From: Doryteuthis pealeii
Taxonomy: Eukaryota; Mollusca; Cephalopoda; Myopsida; Loliginidae
DNA length: 64,000 nucleotides
NCBI GenBank assembly: GCA_023376005.1
Contig: CM042145.1
Coordinates: forward strand, 61,638,100 to 61,702,099
Reading direction: 5' to 3'
The translations under genes and the position numbers were made by a program. The notes under the pieces were generated by a model, which saw nothing but the letters and a program-made list of their open reading frames with translations, ran no database searches and was not told where the DNA came from. Below are positions 35,101 through 46,000 of this stretch, one piece after another. Within the stretch, counting starts at the first letter, position 1. Every line of letters starts with the position of its first letter.

Positions 35101-38100
35101 ATATAAACACTAAAAATGAGGACAATAATCCAAATAATCCAAATTATCAAGCCTCATTTAAAAAATTCAGACAAATAAAATAATGGGTTAGATATTTTGA
35201 TGAAGGAAACACAATCTTTATTTTAATCCTCTAATGCTTAGCTTGCCCTGTTGGTGAGGCTTAGAATACACTGACTATATCTCTTGTAAAGGGTTAAGAC
35301 CCCCCACACACACAAAAGCAACTCTGCAGAGAAGTAAGACCCTCTCAATGGGACCATCTCTTGACCAAGGATGGTGACACATGTTGCTTAAGGATGGAAC
35401 CCAGGTGGCTGAGAAATCCATAACATGCAACATTCCACTTTGCCCCTTACTTAGGCAAGATGGGCAGCCGGAAAGGACCTCTCCGATTAATCGACTGTTC
35501 ACTATAAGCCCTAGAACCTATACGATTGTCCCAACTCTATTGCTCTTATGGCAACCTCCTAACCCTTTTTATCAAATATGTGCTAAAAGGTAGTGGCTGT
35601 GGGTTTTAATGTCTAGGGTATGACGTTAAATTCTATCTGATGGTGAAATTCAAATTCTCAAGCTCTGGGGAATGTAGAGTACCTCTTCATCACCATTACT
35701 CCCAGATCCACTCTGACCTGGAGTGGTAATACCTTTTAGGGTCCCATCTATGGGTTAAATAGAAAAAAATGAGTTTAATAAAAAATTGAGTTTGAAAAAT
35801 AAATACCCATGAAGAATGAATAAAATGAAATGTCTTTGGCACAAAATAACCCAACAAGGGTTGACATGCCATAAAATCCAACCAACCCCACAACAAAAAA
35901 AGGTTGTCCTGGGTATGATATTAAACTGCATCTGATAGTGAAACTCCAGTTCTGGGGAGTGTGGTGAAGAACTCTTTCCTTGCCATTACTCCCATGTCCA
36001 TTCTGACTTGGAGTGGTAGTACATGTTAGGGTTCCACCTATGGATCAACTTGATAACAAACTGAGACACAAAAGAAAATATTCTAATTGAATACTTATCT
36101 ATTTGTAAGAAATTTAAACCAAGTACTCAAGAACGGTTTTAATTCTGAACAAACTCAGGAATTTGCTTCAACAGTACAGTATATATACTAAAAAAAAAAA
36201 AATCTCAGAAACATAAAAAGTAAACCAAATTTCAATCTTAAAATCATCGTTAAGAAATTCATAATAGTTAGATGCTACTATTTTTATTAAAAAAAATTTT
36301 TCTATTTATTGACAATCTAAATAATAAATCCTTGGAGTAATTTTAACTCATACTTTTGTCACATCCTGTAGAATGGCATATAAGGTGATTAAACTATATT
36401 GCAATTTGAATCTGCTCTGAGAATCCAGAGTTGGTAAGTGGCTTATATAGCAGGTTGGGCTATTCCACTGTGTACCTTGACCAAGCTCATTCCAAAGATT
36501 CTAATTGCCTGCTGGTTTTAGTGTAGATACTTTGATTCATATATACCCAACACATGACTGTGTTCTGGTTGTTAATACAAGGCCTGAATTCAGTTACAGT
36601 CCCCCTTTTCTTTTATCTGGTAACTGGATGCAAGTTACAACCTTCCTGGGAAAGTGAGTATGATATGGTGATTCTACAATGTGGAAAGATTGGTAAATTC
36701 ATACATTTTAAACATTGAAAAAAAAAGGAAACCTGCTTATTTATAAAGATTAGATAAATACAGAATTCAAATTACTTACTGTATTTAACAGCGTCTTTGA
36801 GCAGTTGAAGTTGTTTTCCCGGGAGATCAAGATTTTCACGATCATGTCCTTCTCTTTCAATTTCTTTGCCTTTTGAAAGAAAAGCAAAATTGATAAAATT
36901 AGAAAAACAAAAAATAAGAACATCCTGAAGGTTGTGTAAAAATTAATTTTTGCCACGCTCTTTCATAAAAAAATGTAAACAGATCTTTGAAATCTTATAA
37001 TTTTTTTTAATAGTCATAAAAATATAGTTTTGTGGTCAAAATTCAATTAAATAGGTTTTCTTTCAAATAAAACTAAGTTTCTAACAGTTAAATTTAAATT
37101 AATTTAAATATTCAATCTTTTTCTTTTGGGGGACATCAAAACTATTCTGTTTTGATTATCGTCTGTCAGTAATATTTGCAGAGTTCCGTTCTGGCCTCCT
37201 GCCTCAAAAACTGCTAGCCAGTAGCTGCTGAAAAAAAAACACCAGCTACGATTGAAGTTCATAGCTGAATCAGTGTCACTTGAAAAAAAACAACCAACTT
37301 AGGGCATTTTTCCTGAAAACCCAACCCTAACCCCCTAGTTAAAATTAACAGTTTTATTACAAAATTTGTGGGTTCTGATTTTTCTGGGTCACCCTGTATA
37401 CAGGGTGACCCAGAAAAAACAAATTATTTATTTATTTTCCCATTAAACTAACCCAAAACCCCAACCCTAAACCCTAACCCTATTATTTTTTTTCAAGTGA
37501 CACCACTTTGACTACAGACTTCAATTGTAGTCGGTGTTTTTTTTTTCAGCAGCCACCAGCAAGCGTTTTTTGAGGCAGGAGGCCGGGATGGAACTCTGCA
37601 AATATACCCCGTCTGTCATAAAAATAAGTTTTACCACAGACAATAATCAAAAGAGAACGTTTTTTATTCACCGTATAATAAAATATAAAATTTAATATAA
37701 AAGAAGGCTATGAGACTATTTCTTGTTTGTAAATAATTTTCTCATAAAACTCTATATGTTATATAACTTTAAATATATATTGAAATAAAACAAACTATAT
37801 ATAAATCAATAATACTTGGCATGTATTTATTAAAACTTATTTTAAACAATGTGGACTGTTTAATGTTGAATACTTCATTTCTGAGTATACATAATACAGG
37901 ATTGTTCTTTATTCTATGTATTAATGATTTTGACTATAAATTCAATACTCATTGATAAACTTATGCAATTCCAGAGGATATTGTGATGAAAGCAGTGAGG
38001 TAGTCTTGGTTACAGAGAGACAGACACCAAATCTCCATTATATATAGATAGTTGTATAAGTCTGCTGATATTTTCCAAGCATAGGGGTGGGAAGGAATAT

Positions 38101-39975
38101 ATTTGTGATATATTTTAATGTCAACCAGGTTACGTGAAAGGCGCTATAATATGTGAAGAAGGCACTTTACTAGGGTTCATTTTTAGTGTAAATAAGTACA
38201 AACCACTAGATGACCCCTTGCTCTCAGTAAATAATTTAAAACATTATCCTACTATTATATTTTATAGAAATATTATATACTAGCAGGACCTGTGGATACA
38301 CCACAGTATGATAATTTAATTATGACAACACTTGAGATGTTTACTTAAGAGCTATTGCAAAATAATTCAATATGTAAAATTATAATAATCTTGATTTAAC
38401 TCTCTCTCTCTTTCACTCGTTTTTTCTTTCTTTCTTTCTTTTCATTTTTTCATTAGGTTCAATTAAAACAGATTAGCATTATCGCTTCCATGTGCTTACC
38501 CCTCTCTCCATCTTTCTCCTACTCTCTTTCCTTCTTTCTTTATTATTATATTTTTTGTATAGCATGTCCTATTTCTTCCCTTTCTTTTTTTATAATAAAA
38601 ACGGAATGGTCCATCATTTAGCTGAGGAAACGACACTCATTTAGACGGTATCATTTTTAACCAGGACATGTTGCAAAATGATAATGGTCGTATTTTGTAG
38701 AAACAGCAATATTATTATATAGATGATTGTAGCAATCATCTATATAATAATATTGCTGACCCCCTAAAAAAAATTAACCCCCTAAAATGCCCCCAAACAG
38801 CTAAATTCCCAACATAGCATTGGGAATTTAGCTGTTTGGGGGGCATTTTTTCAGGGGGTTAATTCCTGAGATTTGTGACCCTCAGGCTGAAAAGGTTAGG
38901 GACCGGACCCCTAAATTATACAATGTAGAATTGGTTTAATAAAATATACAAAGGGAGATAACTTACCAGTACCCAAGCACACAACAATAAGCTGTGAATC
39001 TTTAATAGCAGTTTTAATTTCTTCTTCTTTGTAATCAGTGCATTTATTATCAATACAACCAGGTCCATAATTAAAGTATTCTGCTAAAGCAGAAATAGCA
39101 ATCAAAGGGGTCACTGCATACATGGGGTCAATTGTTGGACTATAGTCACCATATATCTGCGCGGTATTATTGGCCATTGGACCAAGTATCTGTAAAAGAA
39201 AATAGTGATGTATACTCAAATAATAGAGGCACTTGTGATATAATGGATATCATCTTATAAGGTGGATTCAGCTACTTCGTGTTCAAATCCTGAACAAGGC
39301 TGTTTGCATTTGATATAATATTAAATACCCTTGGGAAAGGTATGTGTTCAACTATTCTCCTTCCTTTTTGGCTTTGTGTTGAGAGCTAAAATTTGAAGTA
39401 TGAACGAGCTTCAGATATAAGTCAGAAAAATGTCTTCAGTATCAACCAAAATAACAGCAATATATTTTTTTTACTAATTCCGAGATTGCTATGCATAATT
39501 GTTGGAATACTTTTTGATATAAGGTGTGCTCTAACTCCCCACCTGGATTTATAGCCAAGGTCATTAACCATACTGTGTGGAAGACACACTATTTAACGGG
39601 GGGGGGGGTAAATAGTGTGTCTTCACTGGTCATAATTACAATTGCACTCACTGAGGACGGACATAGGATTACCAGATCTTTACCAATACTCAGGAAGGAC
39701 TTATACGATTACCAGAGGAACCAAAGGATTCATTATCAAGGGACTCTTTACCAGGAACTGAGAACTCTTTACCAGAGGAACCAAAGGATTCATTATCGAG
39801 GGACTCTTTACCAGGTACTGAGAACTCTTTACCAGATAAACCAAAGGATTCATTATCGAGGGACTCTTTACCAGGGATCCAATTCCACTGAACAAGCACT
39901 CCTGCTTTAAGGTCAAAGGATGGCCCATAATAACTTAACAGTAGTTCCCTTTCAATAGTCTCTAACCATTGTGAC

Positions 39976-40020
<45 letters not shown>

Positions 40021-43000
40021 TGGTATCTTGACTTATGAGCCCCCAACTTATGAGTTTTCCAAGTTATTAGCTGTCACTTGGTCGATTTTTTTTGCTTTGT
40101 GTTGAGAGCTAAAATCTGAGGTATAAGTGAGCCTCAGATATGCCTCTGTTAATAAGTCCACTAAAAACATTTAAATTTCCAAATTTATTAAGGGCTGGGT
40201 TAGCTCAGTCGGTAGAGCATTCGGCTAGAAATCATAAGGTTCCTAGTTTGATACCGGCCCTCACCAACTCAGCGTATGAGTAGCACGGGGTTCTGTGTGA
40301 TAAAGTAAGGAGCTGATGGTAGGTGTGTCACTCCACCTCAGGTGCTAAAAACAATCTCCTTGGTCTAGCACTAGTGAAGAGAAGATAGACTCCCTCGCTG
40401 ATTGGCTGATACTGACTTTAGGCCACCCTGACGACTTTACTTTTTATCATGCCAAAGAAAAATATTATTACTAAAAAATAAACATATTACAGCACATAAC
40501 TCATTACATTGAATTCTATCGTGTTAAAAATCATAACAAAAACAATTATGATGTTTGAGAGGAGTGCTGAAATGGATTTCAGTTTATATCAATGAGGAAA
40601 ATTGATTTGATATACAAGGAAATTGAGTTCCTAGCAGTAACTCACTAGTAATGTTACATAATTTGTGGGTTACCTACGATTTATGACTGTAGTGTAGTAA
40701 AATTTAAATGGCTGTATGGTAAATTGAAAGTTACCATTAACTGTTGCAGAAGTGATTGACAACAAGTCCACCTTTCACTGACCTAGTCGCTGATTTCTGA
40801 TTGGCTAAAGGAAAAGTGTGAGACGAGTGTGAGAGTTAGTTAGATTTTGGCAGTTAGCCAAAGGGAGCAGATGTGATGGTGTCACCTGTTCCCAAGTAAG
40901 CCATATTCTCAAATGCGTGGTTAAACCCTTTTGGGCTTCAGTTTTAATAAAGACATCTTAGAAAAACAATAGCAATATGCTTAAGTTCAGCAAGATAAAA
41001 AATAAACAAAGTCTTGTCTCATTCTTAAAAACCAAGAGGATGAGTACAGACAATGAAGCCCAGCACAAACAGAAGCCGTATCAACCAAAGGAGGAAAGGA
41101 ACCCAAAAGAAGATGACCAGTCGATGAAATAGAACCACATAAGAACTTCTCTCCTCTCGCTATTTATATACCTGAATCAAAGGGCTATATCTAATCAGTG
41201 GGGGGGGGTCACAGTCAAGTCTAACGCAATGGTCTTCCAATCAACAGTCTTCAGTCTAAACACTCTCCCAACTTTATCACGCTCATCTCACCAACAATAT
41301 CCAAATGTATTTCTCTATCCCGCTCGTCTCGACAACAAAATGCTACTGCAGTTGTTCTCTCTGGTTTGGGAGGACAAGTCCTTAAAATATACCTCAATCT
41401 CACCACATCCAGGCTCCTGACTCAGAATTGTCCGTGCAGCACGTGCGACACTTGTCAACACTGCAAGTACGCATCAGTCCTACATCCAGGCCACTCTACT
41501 ATTTCCTATTTCACTGCTCGTCCACAGCCCTCTCACATTCTGAAGGACGCGGGTTCGACTCTAGATCAGTCCTACACACCAGGCAAAGCCTAGCCCGCTT
41601 CATTTGAGAATATGGCAAGTCTTCACGGTCGCCACTCTCTCTGTCACACCGTTTTGCACAAGGTAGGTCTCCTCTCTCACTACACTATATAATAGTAAGT
41701 CAAGGTACCACTGTTTAGTTCTTCCTAATGTTGCGTTCAGAAAATATGTTTATTTCTGTGCGTGGAGTTAGGTGAGGGAGAGACTTTCTTTGATTGGACA
41801 TAGCAATCATGTGATGTGCCCAGAAGTATTGGCACCAAGATCAGATAGAGATTTCTGACCAATTCCAGGGAGCAATTGACAAGAAATTATCTCCAAGAAT
41901 TGACAGAAGATACCAGATATCCTCATATTCTTCTCCATCACACCAGTAAGTCTCTCAAACTTGACTCTAGAGAGGACGTTTATATTGTTAGTCATTGTTT
42001 TGTTGTTAAATAAAGCGTCAGAATTTAACCAAGTTTTGATTCATTTATTTGTTGAATAAATGCTATACTAACACAATACTAACTTTATATTGAATTTTGG
42101 TTTGTTTTGTTTGTTTGTTTGTTTATTAATTTTAACGGCATATCAACCCGTCCAGGGTTATATCATGCCTAGCGGTTGGGTTGTTATACATATTGTGTAT
42201 TCATATATATACATTTAGTAATTGGTTTTAACAATGTGTTAGCATTATTGGGAATCCTACTGTATGCCATTGATTTGTTTCATGTCTATATTCTATGGTA
42301 TAATTTTATTTCCCTCAAAAAGGAGAAAATATCCTCTATGTTAACATTTTCAAATAGGTCCTTCATATTGTTTGCTTTAAAATAATGTTTTCTGATGTGA
42401 GCAAAAAATCTGCATTCCATCAATAAGTGTTTGACTGTCAGGGGTGTTTGACATGTTTCACATTGTGGTTGTTGTTCTTGTTTGAGTATATAAGAGTGTG
42501 TTAGTTTTGTATGACCAATGCATAACTGGGACATAATGACTTGTTCCTTTCTAGACTTCCTTAAAGTTGGTCTGCAGCCTCCCAAAGTCGGTTTGATTAG
42601 GAAGAGTTTATTGTGGATACAGTTATTCCAGTGTTGCTGCCATTTTGTATGAAGGAATCTATTAATTTTAGGTTTCAAGTCAGTATATGGTATCTGGAAC
42701 TTGTCAGGGATTAAATCTAGAGCCGATTTAGCTGCAGAGTCAGCTCTTTCATTCCCCCTCACTCCTATATGACTTGGTATCCAGCATATAATAATCTCCT
42801 TAGAGTTAGACATTGAGTCTAATCTATTCAGGAGCTTAATGATGAGAGGGTCTTCCAGTTTTTTATTTCTTAATGATAGTAGGACTGAGAGCAAGTCTGA
42901 AAAGATGATATATTTTGTGTGTTTATTTTTAGAGATGATGTCAAGTGCTATATCTATTGCACGGGTTTCAGCTGAAAAAATGGAACTTTCGTTTGGAAGG

Positions 43001-46000
43001 GCTTTTCTTACAATTTTTTTATTTAAAATAGCTGCACATGCCGTTTTGTCATTGTCCTTAGAGCCATCTGTAAAGATGTGGAGGTGGTTGGGGTAGCGTT
43101 CTAGAACATTGTGGAATGTGTCTTGGTAAGTGCTAGGATGGGTTTTTGTTTTAGGAAGTTCACTTAGCTCAAGGATCACTTTAGGTTTTTTAATGATCCA
43201 AGGTGGTGTTTTTGGTATGATGGTTTTATGGATATTTGTGAGAGGAATTTTAGATTCTTTGAGGATAGGTTCCATCCGGAGACCAAAAGGTTTTATGGAT
43301 TTTTCTTTTTTTTCAAAACATTCTTTGTATCCTTGGTTGAAGGTGCAGTCATAAGCTGGGTTGGATGGGCAGGATTTGAGTTTTGTGTAATATTGCAAGG
43401 CTAGTTTTTCGCATCTTAGCTGTAGGGGTGCCTCATAAGCCTCTACATATAGGCTGTCAACTGGAGAAGTTCTGAAGGCCCCTATGACTTGCCTTAAGCC
43501 TTCATGGTGCACTGAGTTGAGCTCTTTGAGGTAAGACCTCCTAGCAGATCCATATACAAAGCAAGCATAGTCAAGTTGGGAACGGATTAGTGATCTGTAT
43601 AGTTTAAGTAGTGTTTGTTGATCTGCTCCCCATTCAGTATGGGCAACTACTCGTAATAGTTGTTGGGCTCTGGTACATTTATTTTTTAAATGTTTTATGT
43701 GTGGGATGAAAGTTAATTTTTTATCGAATATAACTCCCAGGAATTTATATTGATCAACAACAGGTATTTCACTTTCCTCAAGTTTGATGGTAGGGTCATT
43801 GTGCATTTTTCTTAAGGAACAGAAATGCACACATTGAGTTTTGGTCTTTGAAAATTTAAAGCCGTTGTCTGTTGCCCATTTGTTCACTTTGTTGAGGCCC
43901 ATCTGCAATTGGCGTTCTATTTTGTGGATATCTGCGAATCTATAGCAAATGACAAGGTCATCAACATAGAGAGCGCAGTTGATTATAGGATTGAGGCTAT
44001 TTATTATATTATTTATTTTAATGGAGAAGAGAGTTACTGATAGGATACTTCCTTGTGGGATGCCTTCGAAAAGAAAAAGGTAGAAAATGTTATACTTACT
44101 GCGATACGAGAAAAGTATTTCTTGAGTGGCAGAATGTTTTGATCATTCTTCAACAAGACAAATGACTGAAGAGCTGCTTTTACTGCAAGTTCTCTGTGGT
44201 CTATACTTTGCACAACAGACATATTCAAATAAGAATAAGGATTCATATGTGGTGGGTCAAATTCACCAAGCTTCATGCGGGTATAAAACAAAGGTTTCAC
44301 ACTTTCACGCACTTTCTTTTCTGTCACAAGACCTTTTGCCAATGCAAAATCTAAAAAGAAAATAAACATATAACAATTTCGATATATAAAAGACACAGGT
44401 AGAAATAATTGTTTTGTGGTTGGTTTTGAAGGTTACCACAATGCAAGTGGAAAGGAAAATAAGGTAACTATGGTGTTGTTGATTTACCTTTGATTTATTT
44501 TCTAAATATTTCGGGATGAAAAAATCCCTTTGTCAGAAGATTTTGGAAGGCACGGAACCTTAAGGAGATGTTGACTGTTCCTAGAATCTTCCTATTCTGT
44601 TGTAGTTTGTGATTTTCTGTATGCTTCTTTGATAATGTCTTATTCCTCGGAATTCTTTAAATTTCTACTTATATAGAGTCAGACGGGGCACCATCAGGAT
44701 CCTCACTGAATACCCCATATTTGCAGCTTGTGTCACATACTACCCCTGTGTAACGAGATAATGAAGGTCCTGAGTTTTGCGAGCCCTACTATAGAAAAAG
44801 GAGGAAGAAGAAATGAGACAAGGTGGAGGCTTTGAAAAAGCGTGGAGTGATGAAGGATGATTTTGACCGGGGCGTGATCTCCTCCGAATGGAGAATTGAA
44901 TGTCAACTGGAAGTTTCAGGTGTTGACCGGAACCGGAAGTCACGTGGTGACGTGGAATGACGAAAAAGATCGGCCTCTTTGTGCTTTCCGACGTCGTAGG
45001 GTACGGACCGGACCTTGGGTTTCTTGTGGGATCACAGTAATCTAGCAGTGTTCTCTCTCTCTTTCTCTCTGCCTTACAGCCCACGAGATGCACGAGACAA
45101 GCCTGGAAATAAAAGCTAAGCAGCTTGTGACGATATATTTCTCGCGTTGTACTTTTTTATCGACAAGATGACCGCCACGTGCCAAACGCCTTTTTAGTGT
45201 TGTGAATTTGGAGGCACGTTGACAAGACCCGCTATACAATATATATTGCTATTAGAACATTACACCTGGCAAATGGGTTGGGTAGAAAGTAAAGGTGTCC
45301 CATCATGGTGTAATGGTTAGCAAGTAATTGGATTAGTCTGGGTAAAAGATGTACGCCAAATTGCCACTCATATTTATGAACTTTCCCAACATCAGCAGCA
45401 GGCATTTCCAGTAAAAATTGGCCAATGAGAAATGAGCCCAGAAAAGCATTTGATCATTTAATATCATTTGCAACTATCCTCGAATCAGATGCTAACAGGA
45501 TTTTATGCCAGAAGGAAGATGTAAACAATGTCAATGTAAACAATGAACATTTACAAATTGTCAACATGTTAATAAACACTTTTTGATTTTGACAGATTGA
45601 CTCACAATTATTATTAGCAATTCCCTAAAAAGCCAGTTTAGCTCAGTCAGTAGAGTACCCAACTAGCAACTGCAAGTTTCCTGGTTTGATACCAGTTCCC
45701 ACCTATTCAGTGCATGAGTAGCACAGATTGGATAATCTGTGCGGTAAAGTGGACAGCTGACGGTAGGTCTGGCGCTCCATCTCAGCAAAACAATCTCCCT
45801 GGTCTAGCGCGAGCAAAATGGGGATACTCTCTCAGTGTCTGGCTGGTACTGACAATAGGCCACTTCACTGCCAACAACAAACAATCACTAGGCATAGAAT
45901 AACCCTAGATGGATTGACATGCCATTAAAATCAATCCAGTTCTGGAGCTTTAGAGAGTGTGGAGTACCCTTTCATTGCCATTACTCCCAGGTCCACTCTG

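Larger units (their letters stand above)
36935..38048 (-). mobile_element. Helitron-like element, group 1, interrupted by a foldback, intron 7
   Basis: The minus strand starts TCTATATATAATGGAGATTT (5' TC at 38048, after A), continues with the sequence found at 53001-53330, and includes the CTGTTTTGATTAT palindrome. It runs to AAATTAATTTTTGCCACGCT (as in unit 53037-54694). The 37169-37610 foldback sits inside it. Confidence 0.7.

Noticed and set aside
39720..39880. CRISPR array
   Set aside because: The units are near-identical end to end with no distinct spacers, and the genome is eukaryotic.
39524..40046. Repeat-protein gene at the 60-bp minisatellite
   Set aside because: Frames are open on both strands only because the period is a multiple of three; no start context or flanking domain.
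42839..43354. Plus-strand frames at 42.8-43.4 kb
   Set aside because: Antisense shadows of the LINE reverse transcriptase/RNase H frame.
44740..45239. Minus-strand frames of 117 and 65 codons in a GC-richer patch
   Set aside because: They overlap in different frames and show no recognisable domain; possible leader or LTR remains, but no paired repeat found.
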